DNA of 64,000 nucleotides, taken from positions 2,728,001 through 2,792,000 of the forward strand of contig NZ_CP028426.1 of assembly GCF_003010915.2 (NCBI RefSeq), given 5' to 3'. This document shows, in pieces, positions 42,784 to 52,200 of this stretch. Position numbers and translations under genes: made by a program. Source of the DNA: Gulosibacter molinativorax. GTDB taxonomy: Bacteria; Actinomycetota; Actinomycetes; Actinomycetales; Microbacteriaceae. How positions within the stretch are numbered: the first letter of the stretch is position 1; each line of letters begins with the position of its first letter. Below the pieces are notes generated by a model that ran no database searches, was not told the origin of the DNA, and saw nothing but the letters and a program-made list of their open reading frames with translations.

Positions 42784-44109
42784 TTATCGGGATGCGCCGA
42801 GCACGATCCAGCGGTCGGTCACGGCCCGCGCCACTAGCGTCACGCCACGCGCGATGAGGTAGCCGCCGAAGGCGCCCCACAATAGGTTCACCCCGGCCGC
42901 GCCATCCGCGCCCGTCCCAAGCACGAGGAACACCAGCCCGACAAACACGATCAGCGGGATGATCCCGATGATCGCGAGGTACTTCACGTCTCCTGCTCCG
43001 ATGAGCACGCCGTCCAGCACGAATACGAGCCCGCCGACGGGCAGGAACACCGCCATCGTGATGAATGCCGAAGGCAGCATGTCGAGCACGGCGAACTCGT
43101 TCACGAACAGCCTGCCAAGGAATGGCGACAGGGCGCCCACGATGAGCATCAAGATGACGCCGAGGCCGATTCCCCACCACACGAGGGTCCAGGTGAGTCG
43201 CTTCACCTGGCTCCGATCCCCGGCGCCCAAGTCATGACCGATCATGGCCTGTGCGGCGATGGCCAGCGCATCCAACATGAACACGAGCACGTTGTAGACG
43301 GTGTAGGTCACCTGCAGGGTCGCGAGTTCGGAGACCCCGAGTTGGGCGCCAGCCCAAACGAGCAGTAGGAGGGCGATGCGCAGCGTCACCGTGCGCAGGA
43401 TCATGAGCGCGGAATCGCGCAGGGCCTCGCGGGGCTTACCGATGCCCATCGACAGGCTCACGTCGTGCTCGTTCGCCGCGCGCACTGCGACGATGATGTA
43501 GACGACGGCCATCAACGTCTCAGAAATGATTGTGCCGAGCGCGGACCCCGCGATGCCCAGCTGTGCCCCATAAATAAGCAGCGCATTGAGCCCGACGTTC
43601 ATGACCGCGCCACCGACCGCGACCACGAGCGGGGTGCGAGTGTCTTGCAAACCGCGCAGAAGACCGGTTCCCGCGATCACGAGCAGCATGCCGGGCAGGC
43701 CCCACAGCGAGACGGTGAGGTAGCTCATCGCCGCTTCGTAGACGAACGGATCGTCGGTGAACGCGCTCACCGCCGGTCCTGCAACAATCAGGCCGATCAG
43801 CAGCAGGATGATGCCGCTGCCAAGCCCCAGCCACATCCCGTCGATACCCGCGCGGATCGCGCCCGCGCGATCGCCGGCACCGAGGCGCCGAGCGACAGTC
43901 GGCGTCGTCGTGTACGCCAGGAACACCATCAGGCCCGTGATCGTCGTGATGATCGTGGCGCCGATCGAGAGCCCGGCAAGCACCGATTCGCCGAGGTGAC
44001 CGACCATCGCGGTATCCGTCATGACGAAGAGTGGCTGCGCGACGAGCGCGCCGAGCGCGGGCACGGCAAGGGCCAGGATGCGTCGGGTCGTCTCAAAGCG
44101 CGCGGTCAC
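42784..44109 (-). CDS. MATE-family (DinF-like) efflux transporter
   Basis: A 441-aa membrane exporter with about twelve helices. The opening [30 protein letters not shown] matches the MATE/DinF signature, and the internal duplication of the six-helix bundle is visible (second half starting near [16 protein letters not shown]). Drug or metabolite/H+ or Na+ antiport is the family function. GTG 44107-44109 has GGGAG nine bases upstream. Divergent from the M13 peptidase, and 140 bp upstream of nucS on the same strand. Confidence 0.93.
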   Translation of the reverse strand: MTARFETTRRILALAVPALGALVAQPLFVMTDTAMVGHLGESVLAGLSIGATIITTITGLMVFLAYTTTPTVARRLGAGDRAGAIRAGIDGMWLGLGSGIILLLIGLIVAGPAVSAFTDDPFVYEAAMSYLTVSLWGLPGMLLVIAGTGLLRGLQDTRTPLVVAVGGAVMNVGLNALLIYGAQLGIAGSALGTIISETLMAVVYIIVAVRAANEHDVSLSMGIGKPREALRDSALMILRTVTLRIALLLLVWAGAQLGVSELATLQVTYTVYNVLVFMLDALAIAAQAMIGHDLGAGDRSQVKRLTWTLVWWGIGLGVILMLIVGALSPFLGRLFVNEFAVLDMLPSAFITMAVFLPVGGLVFVLDGVLIGAGDVKYLAIIGIIPLIVFVGLVFLVLGTGADGAAGVNLLWGAFGGYLIARGVTLVARAVTDRWIVLGASR

Positions 44110-44205
44110 TTGATCATTCTCCCAGGAAACGTTCGGGTTAGTGTCGCCAACTACGCGCCCAGCGAACCGTCGCGCCCGTGCCGAATTCGCCCATCCGCCG
44201 ATGGG

Positions 44206-44211
44206 TACTCT
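44206..44211 (+). promoter_or_regulatory. -10 element for leaderless M13 peptidase gene
   Basis: TACTCT ends seven bases before the ATG at 44219; no ribosome-binding site is present. Confidence 0.45.
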
Positions 44212-44218
44212 GGTCATC

Positions 44219-46192
44219 ATGACGACCAGCAATAGCGCGCAGCTTCGTTCCGGGATCGATTTCGACTCACTCGACGAAGGGGTTCGACCGCAGGATGACC
44301 TCTTCCGTCACGTCAACGGAAAGTGGCGTGCCGAGACCGAGATTCCCGCCGATAAGGCCTCGTTCGGTTCGTTCCACATCCTCCACGACGAGGCGGAGGT
44401 CGCGGTTCGCGAGATCCTCGAGGGCAGCGCGGCTGCGCCAGAAGACTCGGGTCTGCGCAAGGCCGCGGATGCATACGCGGCGTTCATGAACGAGGAACTG
44501 CTCGCTCGACTCGGCGCCGACCCGATCTCGCAGGACATCATGCAGGCGCTCGTCGTCTCCTCGATCGACGAGTTCCTCTGGCTGCTCGGTCGCAACGAGC
44601 GCAAGGGCGTCGGCGGGTTCTTCGGCCAGTATGTGATCGGCGACCTCGGCGACCCGACCACGAACGCGCTGTACTTTGGCCAGTCCGGCCTCGGCCTTCC
44701 CGACGAGTCCTACTACCGCGAGGAACAGTACGCGCAGATTCGCGAGGCCTACCTCGCCCACATCGAGCGGATGTTCGTGCTCACCGACGTGCCCCGCCCC
44801 GGCGAGCGCGCGAAGAACGTGTTCGACCTCGAGACGGCCATCGCATCCCACCACTGGGACGTCGTGAAGACCCGCGAAGCCGACCTTACCTACAACCCGA
44901 CCACACTCGACGAGTTCCTCGGACGGTTCAGCGGGCAAGACATTAAGGGGTGGATGCAGGAGCTACAGGCTCCCGAGGGCACCTTCAACAATTTCGTGCT
45001 GAGCGAGCCGAGCTACGCCGACGGTCTCGCGACGCTGCTCGTCGAGGAACGACTTGAGCAGTGGCGCGATTGGCTCGTGTGGCGCATCGTGCTCGCGCAC
45101 GCGGCGATTCTGAGCCCCGAGATCTCGGCGGCGAATTTCGAATTCTTCGGCACGACGCTGCAGGGCGTCCCAGAGCAGCGCGACCGCTGGAAGCGCGGCG
45201 TCGGCCACGCCGAGTCGCTCCTCGGCGAAGCGATCGGTGAGGAGTACGTCGCGCGCCACTTCAAGCCGAGCGCCAAGGAGAAGATGGATGACCTCGTCGC
45301 GGGGCTGCTCGACGCCTACCGAGACTCCATCCAGAACCTCGATTGGATGAGCCCCGAGACGCGGGAGCGTGCGCTCGAGAAGCTCGGCAAGTTCACGCCG
45401 AAGATCGGCTACCCCTCGAAGTGGCGCGACTACACGGATCTGCACGTCTCGCCGAACGATCTCGTCGGTAACGTCCGCCGCGCGGCCGTCTTCGAATCGG
45501 ACTGGGAGTATTCCAAGGTCGGCAAACCCGTCGACCGCGAGCTCTGGCTCATGACACCGCAGACCGTGAACGCCTATTACCTGCCGACGCAGAACGAGAT
45601 CGTGTTTCCCGCGGCCATCCTGCAGTTCCCCTTCTTCGACGAGGACCGCGATGCCGCCGCCAACTACGGCGCGATCGGGGCCGTCATCGGCCACGAGATC
45701 GGCCACGGCTTCGACGATCAGGGCTCGAAGTACGACGGCGACGGCAAGCTCGAGAACTGGTGGACGGATGCGGACCGCGAGGCTTTCGAGAAGCACACGG
45801 CATCGCTGATCGGCCAGTACGCGGAGCTCTCGCCTGAGGGCGTCGACGGTGAGAAGGTCAACGGCGAGCTCACGATCGGTGAGAACATCGGCGACCTCGG
45901 CGGGCTTGGCATCGCCTGGAAGGCGTACCAGAGCCACCTCGGCGGCGAAGAAGCACCGATTATCGACGGCCTCACCGGCGCCGAGCGATTCTTCCTTTCC
46001 TGGGCACAGGCCTGGCGCGAGAAGCGTCGCCCCGAGTACATGAAGATGCTGCTCGCGGTCGACCCGCACTCGCCGGCCGAGTTCCGCTGCAATCAGATCG
46101 TGAGCAACCTCGACCCGTTCTATGAAACCTTTGGCGTGACGAAGGACGACGGGCTGTGGCTCGATCAATCGGAGCGCGTCGCAATCTGGTAA
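44219..46192 (+). CDS. M13-family metallopeptidase (PepO/neprilysin-like)
   Basis: A 657-aa zinc endopeptidase. No signal peptide, so it acts in the cytoplasm. The zinc motif is VIGHEIGHGFDDQG (His492, Glu493, His496), the third ligand lies in GENIGDLGG, and substrate residues in NAYYLPTQNEIVFPAAIL are typical of M13. The protein ends SERVAIW, the usual C-terminal Trp motif of the family. Family members degrade peptides below about 40 residues. Length is normal for bacterial PepO. The start codon appears leaderless. Confidence 0.96.
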   Translation: MTTSNSAQLRSGIDFDSLDEGVRPQDDLFRHVNGKWRAETEIPADKASFGSFHILHDEAEVAVREILEGSAAAPEDSGLRKAADAYAAFMNEELLARLGADPISQDIMQALVVSSIDEFLWLLGRNERKGVGGFFGQYVIGDLGDPTTNALYFGQSGLGLPDESYYREEQYAQIREAYLAHIERMFVLTDVPRPGERAKNVFDLETAIASHHWDVVKTREADLTYNPTTLDEFLGRFSGQDIKGWMQELQAPEGTFNNFVLSEPSYADGLATLLVEERLEQWRDWLVWRIVLAHAAILSPEISAANFEFFGTTLQGVPEQRDRWKRGVGHAESLLGEAIGEEYVARHFKPSAKEKMDDLVAGLLDAYRDSIQNLDWMSPETRERALEKLGKFTPKIGYPSKWRDYTDLHVSPNDLVGNVRRAAVFESDWEYSKVGKPVDRELWLMTPQTVNAYYLPTQNEIVFPAAILQFPFFDEDRDAAANYGAIGAVIGHEIGHGFDDQGSKYDGDGKLENWWTDADREAFEKHTASLIGQYAELSPEGVDGEKVNGELTIGENIGDLGGLGIAWKAYQSHLGGEEAPIIDGLTGAERFFLSWAQAWREKRRPEYMKMLLAVDPHSPAEFRCNQIVSNLDPFYETFGVTKDDGLWLDQSERVAIW

Positions 46193-46306
46193 CGGCGTTC
46201 ACGAAACCGTGACGAACGTGCGACTACGCTTGATTTTTGGAATTGCTGCACGTCAAGGACACCGACTCGGTGGGTTGCATGCAGCACATGGACTGAAGGG
46301 AACAGG

Positions 46307-46627
46307 ATGAAGACCTCGAGCAAGCTCTCCCTCGTTGTTGGCCTCGCCGCTGGATACGTGCTCGGTGCGCGTGCGGGCCGTGACCGTTATGACCAGATTG
46401 CGAAGGCGACGCAGTCCGTCTGGAACTCGGGACCCGTGCAGAAGCAGGTGCAGAACGTTCAGGGCCTCACGAGCAAGTACGTGCCGAAGGCCGTCGAGTC
46501 TTCGTTCCGCGGTGCTGGCAAGGTTGCCTCGGGGCTGGTCGACAAGGTGATCGGCAACGGCGTGAAGTCCAAGAAGAGCACGCCCGAGGCGCCCACGGGG
46601 ACGGTTCCCAACCCCGCCAAGTCCTAG
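46307..46627 (+). CDS. Small membrane-anchored YtxH-like protein
   Basis: A 106-aa protein with an N-terminal helix containing LVVGLAAGYVLGARAGRDRYDQI, a motif common to short actinobacterial envelope proteins of unknown role, then a basic amphipathic region and a Pro/Thr tail. AAGGGAA precedes the ATG. First of three adjacent small genes (with a Phage_holin_3_6-type and a DUF3618 protein) that are commonly clustered and are probably co-transcribed. Confidence 0.82.
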   Translation: MKTSSKLSLVVGLAAGYVLGARAGRDRYDQIAKATQSVWNSGPVQKQVQNVQGLTSKYVPKAVESSFRGAGKVASGLVDKVIGNGVKSKKSTPEAPTGTVPNPAKS

Positions 46628-46666
46628 CACGGCCCACCTCCACAGCGATCGAAAGGCAGTAGCGCA

Positions 46667-47146
46667 ATGAGCGACTACGACAAGTCTTCTCAAGAGCCCG
46701 TGCGCGGGCCGTTCCCCAACGCCGAGGCCCCCGCCAAACTGGGACGATTCAATCCCAAGTCCCGGCGATCCGTCGGCAAGCTCGCTGGCAGCCTTCCCGG
46801 GCTCGCCGCAAAGCTCGCCAAGGATGAGATCGAGCATGCCAAGATCGAACTGACGGCCAAGGCAAAGTTCGGTGGCATCGGCGCGGGTCTGTTCGCCGTC
46901 GTCGCGTTCTTCGCGCTGACGCTGTGGGCTGTCCTCATCACGGCCGCCATCCTCGGGCTGAACACCGTTTTTGCGCCGTGGCTGTCCGCGCTGATCGTTG
47001 CCGGTGTCCTGCTGGTCATCATGATCATCGCCGCGCTCGTCGCAATCTCGCTGTTCAAGAAGATGAAGGGCGTCATGCCCGAAGAAACCGTTGCCTCCAT
47101 CAAGCAGGACGTCAACGCAGTTAAGGGAGTTGGCAAGTATGAGTAA
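46667..47146 (+). CDS. Phage_holin_3_6 / DUF1469-type membrane protein
   Basis: A 159-aa protein. An amphipathic N-terminus (SVGKLAGSLPGLAAKLAKDEIEHAKIELTAKAK) is followed by two membrane helices (about residues 70-92 and 100-122) and a short basic tail. The KDEIE-KIEL helix before the helices is characteristic of the Phage_holin_3_6 family, actinobacterial proteins that are not proven holins. AAAGG precedes the ATG. Its last 8 bases overlap the start of the DUF3618 gene. Confidence 0.87.
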   Translation: MSDYDKSSQEPVRGPFPNAEAPAKLGRFNPKSRRSVGKLAGSLPGLAAKLAKDEIEHAKIELTAKAKFGGIGAGLFAVVAFFALTLWAVLITAAILGLNTVFAPWLSALIVAGVLLVIMIIAALVAISLFKKMKGVMPEETVASIKQDVNAVKGVGKYE

Positions 47147-47414
47147 CGACAACCCGGCGCCGAAGCGCAGCTCCGGCGAACTCCGCCGCGACATTGAGCA
47201 CACCCGTCGCGAGCTCGCCGAAACCCTCGACGCGCTCGAGTACAAGCTCGACGTGCCGGCACGGTTCGGCGAGTGGCTGGATGAGCGCAAGACGCAGCTG
47301 CGCAAGGCCACGGACGAGTCTCCCGCAACCGTCATCGGTGTCGCCGCCAGCGCCGTGGTGCTCATCGGCGGCATCATTGCGGGAGTCGTCGGACTCGCGC
47401 GCCGCGGCCGCTAG
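47139..47414 (+). CDS. DUF3618 membrane protein
   Basis: A 91-aa protein of the DUF3618 family: RRDIEHTRRELAETLDALEYKLDVPAR is the family hallmark, followed by a single C-terminal helix (AASAVVLIGGIIAGVVGLA) and RRGR. ATG 47139 lies inside the end of the preceding gene, with GGGAG nine bases upstream, so translation is coupled. Function unknown; DUF3618 genes usually accompany the holin-like gene. Confidence 0.92.
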   Translation: MSNDNPAPKRSSGELRRDIEHTRRELAETLDALEYKLDVPARFGEWLDERKTQLRKATDESPATVIGVAASAVVLIGGIIAGVVGLARRGR

Positions 47415-47455
47415 CTACTCTCCCCATCCTCCAGCTGCACAAGGAACCAACCGCA

Positions 47456-48271
47456 ATGTCTGAGCCCACAGATTTCACCGAGCGCGCTGCGCTGTACTCG
47501 CTGTTCCTCGTTTTCGCCGAGACCGAGCTCATCGAGTCGCGAGCATCTGCAAATGAGGCGATTCGGCTGACGAACGAGCTCGAGACGGTCTTTAGCGAAC
47601 TCGCGGAGAGCCACGTGCGCGTGCGCGGCGCGTACGACCTCACCGGGTTCGACACGAGCGCCTCGGTCATGATCTGGCTGACCTCGGAGACCGTGGATGA
47701 CCTTCAGTGGGCGAAGCGTCAGCTGCACCGCACGCAGCTGCTTGGCGACACGCTCGTCATCGAATCGGTGCTGGCACTCGGAGTAAGCGAGATCGAGGAA
47801 GACCCCCGTACCTGGGTCAGCCTCGCCCCGGTTTCCCCGGGATCGGTCGACGCTGATTCTGAGGAAGAGATCTTCGGCGAAGACGAGCTGGACGACCCCG
47901 ACGTCGATAATCTCGACCCGGAGTTTGCCGGTGACCTCGAGAGCGAAGTGCTGGCGGCCCGCGAGCTCGTTTCGGAAGGCATCGATGCGGCAGTGACGCC
48001 GCGCTCCGAAGGCCGCCACGCGCTCGGCGGCTCGCGCTCGGAAGACGAAGAAGAGGTCGAAGAGGAGGGTGGCCTCGAGGGTGACACGACAAGTCTGCAC
48101 GCGCAGCTTGGGGTCGGCCCGATTCGCCTCTACGCCGCGGTCGAAACCGACGACCCCAGCGAACTTATTGGGCCCTCGCTCGGCCTGCTCGAAAGCGGCC
48201 TGATGACGGTCGCGACCCCTCGTACAGGGCGGATTGTGACACCCGCTGAACTGTACGAAATTCTTCGATAG
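47456..48271 (+). CDS. Degenerate HemQ (chlorite-dismutase-family) homologue
   Basis: A 271-aa protein. Residues 10-115 follow the N-terminal half of HemQ, the coproheme decarboxylase: ALYSLFLVFAET, VRVRGAYDLTGF, ASVMIWLTSETVDDLQWAKR, RTQLLGDTL. Where HemQ continues with the conserved Tyr/Lys/His segment that holds haem, this protein has an acidic low-complexity stretch (about residues 125-215). A C-terminal piece (RLYAAVETDDPSELIG) resembles the HemQ strand LAFEADEL. The proximal-His motif MLxEHG is absent. AAGGA precedes the ATG. The next gene is hemD, so the tetrapyrrole context is kept. Probably not a working decarboxylase. Confidence 0.7.
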   Translation: MSEPTDFTERAALYSLFLVFAETELIESRASANEAIRLTNELETVFSELAESHVRVRGAYDLTGFDTSASVMIWLTSETVDDLQWAKRQLHRTQLLGDTLVIESVLALGVSEIEEDPRTWVSLAPVSPGSVDADSEEEIFGEDELDDPDVDNLDPEFAGDLESEVLAARELVSEGIDAAVTPRSEGRHALGGSRSEDEEEVEEEGGLEGDTTSLHAQLGVGPIRLYAAVETDDPSELIGPSLGLLESGLMTVATPRTGRIVTPAELYEILR

Positions 48272-48327
48272 CGTAGAGGCGGAGTAATCGCCTCGACTCT
48301 TTAGAGTCACTGAAACGGACGGCAAGT

Positions 48328-49230
48328 ATGACGACAGGCCAGCCTCTCAAGGGCTGGAAGGTTCTGGTGCCGCGCGGCGGAACATTCGGTAACGATGCTG
48401 CCGAAGCAGTTCGCGCGCGGGGAGCTTTCCCCATCATTGCGCCGCTGATTAACTTTGCGAGCCCAGCGCCCGAAGACGCCGAGCTGCTTGCGGACGCGCT
48501 CGTTCGGCTCCAAGCGGGCGCATATGACTGGCTCGCGGTCACGAGCGCGACGACGGTCGACGTCATGCACTCAATGAACGTGCGCATACCCGAAGGAACG
48601 CTGATCGCGGCCGCGGGGGAGACCACCGCATCGTCGCTCGTCGCGAGCGGCTACCGGGTCGATTTCGTCCCAACCCACGACAACTCCGCAAAGGGGCTGC
48701 TCGTCGAGTGGCCCGAGATTCAGCGACGGATGCCGAAGGTGCGGGTGCTGTGGCTGCACTCGGCGGCATCCAAGCCGGCGCTGGAGCGTGGGATGAGTCG
48801 GCGCGGCCACCAGGTCGACTCTCTGGTCGCGTATCGCTCGGTCGGAGTGCCTGCCGCGGAGTCCATCCAGCACGACATCTCGCATTCGCGCATCCGCGCA
48901 ATTCTCGTGACGAGCGGCTCGGTCGCGGAGCAGCTCATCAAGCAGTTTGAGCGCATCCCGGACGACATCGCGCTCGGCGCGATCGGCCCGCGCACCGCGA
49001 AGGATGCGCGCGCGCTCGGTCTGCGGATCGATGTCGTTGCGCGGCACCGTTCGGTGGGCTCGCTGCTCGACGGCCTTGCGTGGGTCGCGGCGGGAGAGGT
49101 TATGCCGGAGACAGCGATGATCGACCTGCGCTCGATTGCGGCGTGGGACGACGACGCCGTGATCAGCAAACAGGACGTGCCCGCATCCGATGAGGCACGA
49201 CCCGACACAGGGCCGATGGACCTCAGCTAG
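48328..49230 (+). CDS. hemD: Uroporphyrinogen-III synthase
   Basis: A 300-aa cytoplasmic enzyme that cyclises hydroxymethylbilane to uroporphyrinogen III, the common tetrapyrrole precursor. HemD sequences are poorly conserved; recognisable parts are LVPRGG at the N-terminus, YDWLAVTSATTV, TASSLVASGYRVDFVPTHDNSAKGL, VLWLHSAASKPALERGM, ILVTSGSVAEQL and AIGPRTAKDARALGLRIDVVA. About 35 extra C-terminal residues are acidic. It follows the HemQ-like gene by 56 bp. Other haem genes are not in the window. Confidence 0.9.
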   Translation: MTTGQPLKGWKVLVPRGGTFGNDAAEAVRARGAFPIIAPLINFASPAPEDAELLADALVRLQAGAYDWLAVTSATTVDVMHSMNVRIPEGTLIAAAGETTASSLVASGYRVDFVPTHDNSAKGLLVEWPEIQRRMPKVRVLWLHSAASKPALERGMSRRGHQVDSLVAYRSVGVPAAESIQHDISHSRIRAILVTSGSVAEQLIKQFERIPDDIALGAIGPRTAKDARALGLRIDVVARHRSVGSLLDGLAWVAAGEVMPETAMIDLRSIAAWDDDAVISKQDVPASDEARPDTGPMDLS

Positions 49231-49277
49231 GGGGACGTTTGCGGCGAGTGGCACGCAATACTTCGAGGTCCGCTCGC

Positions 49278-49283
49278 TAGGCT
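49278..49283 (+). promoter_or_regulatory. -10 element for leaderless PutA-like gene
   Basis: TAGGCT ends six bases before the ATG at 49290; there is no ribosome-binding site. Confidence 0.4.
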
Positions 49284-49289
49284 CGGCTC

Positions 49290-52200
49290 ATGGCAACTCC
49301 TTTCACCCCCGATGAAACGAACGAGCCACGCTCAGTTGATTCCCGGGGACGTCGCGGTGACGAAGAGTTTCACCGCGGAGATATTGAGCAGGTACGGGCA
49401 CGGCGCGTCGAGCGCGCCGACCTCGTGCGCGAAATTCTCGAGAAGAAGCAGGCCGATGACGATCCGGTGAGCATCCACAACCGGGAGGATGCGATCTTCA
49501 TCCCGGTCGCATCCCCGCAACCGGATGACAACGAAACCGGCGAAGTCGGGCATCGTGCTCAGGCCGGGAGCGCCCAGAAACCGCTGCGACCGCAAATCAT
49601 CCAAGCAGATGCCCCGCTGCCGCCGGAGAGGGGCGGCACCGGCCGCACCGAACCGCGTTACGACCACGTGGCACCGAGCGTGCCAGCCGACCAGGCCATC
49701 CCGGCCACGCTGCAGACGCTCGCTGAGTGGCGCACGATCGACCGAAACGAGCACGACGCCGTTCTCGCGGCGCAAGACTCCGCGACGAACGACCGACAAC
49801 GCGACAAGCTTGACCCCGCGAACGACTTTCTTCGGGCGCTTCGCTCGGAGGGGGGTGCCGAGTTTCTTCGTCGCCTCGTTGACGATGTGATTCGGCCGGA
49901 CGACCTGATCGCCTCCGGCTTTGCCCTGAACGACTTGCGCGACGAGATTCCCGCGACCCTCACCCGGCGCACCCGAAGGCTCTTCAAACTTGGTGCGTTT
50001 GCCGGGGCGGGAATCCCGTTCGTCGCGGTACCTGCCATCCGTCGCGGCGCGCTTGCGTTCTTCGGCAATGCGATCACCCGCGAGTCGGCACTCGACGAGG
50101 CGGTCCGTGCCATCGCCGAGCGCGATGGCTCCGTGCGCGTCGTTCCGTTGAGCGACGCGATCCTGGGCGATGCTGCCGAGGATGCGTACCTCGCCCGGGT
50201 ACGGGCGCTGATCGCCAACCCGAACGTGAGCGAGATTGAAATCGGTTGGCGGGAGCTGCAGCCGCACGACGGTTCGTGGGACTTCGAGGGTACGGCCGAT
50301 CGTGCCTCGGTGCGGTTCGGCACACTCGTGCGGGAGGCCGCGGAGCACCAGACCGCACTACTGCTGCGTGCCGAGAGTTCGCGCGACCTCGAGCTCGTAA
50401 TCGAAACGGTGATTCGAACGATGGACTTCGAGGGCCTCGAGAGGTCCGACTTCGGCGTCCGAGTGCCCGTGGACTTCCCCGACTCCAGCACGCTCCTGCG
50501 CCGGCTCGCAGGGCGCGCACACCTGCGCCGTGAAGACGGCGGTGTCGCCACGCGCGTGTCGCTCTTTCGGCTCTCCGACCGCGCCATGGAGCGGGCGGAT
50601 GCGGTCATGCATGGTTGGAAGGTCGCGAGCTACGTCGAGGACGCGGAGGTGGATGCGAACATGTTTCGCATCATCGACGCGATTCTCGCGCCCGAGAACC
50701 GCGGTGTGATCGAGCTCGAAGTCTCTGGCGAGGTGCGGATGGACGCGGTATTTGCCGCCCACCTCGCTCGTTTACGCGGGAACTTCGCGATGCTCGGGGT
50801 CGTGACCGACCAGGCCGAGAGCGACGTGTCGCGCTCCCGGTTCCTCCAGTTGGGCACGCGTGTGCGCACTCGAGTCCCTTTGGTTGCAGATGATTCGCTG
50901 CGACCCGCTGGCCGCTACCTGTGGTCGCTGGTCACCCGGGCCGAGCGCGACCTCGACCTAATCGATTCGGCGCAGGTCAGCTTCGACGGGGTCCACTCCG
51001 AGGACGAGCGGGTGCTGCAGGCGACGGCACGGATGCATCAGGTGCACGCGGGGCCGGTCCGGAACCAGACGCGCATCGCGCCGGAGGAGGCTCCCGGGAT
51101 CACTGCATCCATTGCCCTTGAGCTGTTCCCACCCGGGCTCCTCGGCGAGGAACCGAGCACGGAGGATCAGGCCGTCGTCGCGACGCGGCCGACACCAATC
51201 CTGGGCGAGGGCCCGACCTCGAACGCGGCCGAAACCACCATCCTCGGCGACCGTCGCGGTAAGCGCGAGGATGCGGTCCCCGACGAAGCTGGCGATCTCG
51301 CGGACTCGCGCGAGATCGCCGAAAACGACTTTGAGGCGGACCCCTCGATGAACCCGGCGGAGACGGGTGCGGCACCGAACCTCACCGAGGTCGTCCTCGG
51401 GTTGCGTCGCGGCCGACTGTTGCGGAATACGTTCCGCAACGATCCGTCATCCGACCCCACGGTGAGCGCCACGCGCGAGTGGTCAGACCGCGTGCAGCGG
51501 CGCGCGGCGCACTCTGATCTCGGGCGTGACGAGGCGGCGAGCCACGAGCTGAAGTCGGCGGAAGAAATCGATGAGGTGCTGAGTCGCGCACAGGCGGCGG
51601 GCGAGTCCTGGAGCCAGACGAGTGGCTGGGAACGTGCGGCGCGGCTCGAGCAGGTCGCGAAAGCGATCGACGCGAACCGTGCGCGGCTGATCGAAGTCGC
51701 GATGAATGAAACCTCGCTCAACTTCGCGGAGGTCGACGAGGACGTCAACCGAACGATCGACCTCGCAAACTACGACGCGCATCTCGCGCGACAGCTCGAC
51801 CGGATGCAGGGCGCTCGGTTCGACCCGGTAAGGGTCTCGCTGGCGGTTCCGGGCTGGGTGCCGCCGGTGTCGAGCACCGCGGCGACGATCTTCGGCGTGC
51901 TGGCTGCGGGCAGCGCGGTCGTCTTGAAGACCTCGTCGCACACTGCGCGCACGGCAGCCGTGCTCGCTCGAGTGCTGTGGTCGACCGACCTGCCCGCCGA
52001 TCTCGTCCAGGTCGTCTCGGCCGATCACGGGATGATGGCGGAGGACCAGTTTGGCCGCGAGCTCATCGTCGACCCGCGCGTCGAGCGCGTCTTGATGCAG
52101 GGCTCCTACGTCACCGCGAACCGCTTCCTCGAGTGGCGACCAGACCTCCCGCTCCAGGGCTCGGTCGGCGGCAAGTCGACCGTCGTCGTGACCGGTGCCG

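Noticed and set aside
46667..47146. Prophage remnant suggested by a holin-like protein
   Set aside because: The Phage_holin_3_6 family is a normal chromosomal actinobacterial family; no other phage genes are present.
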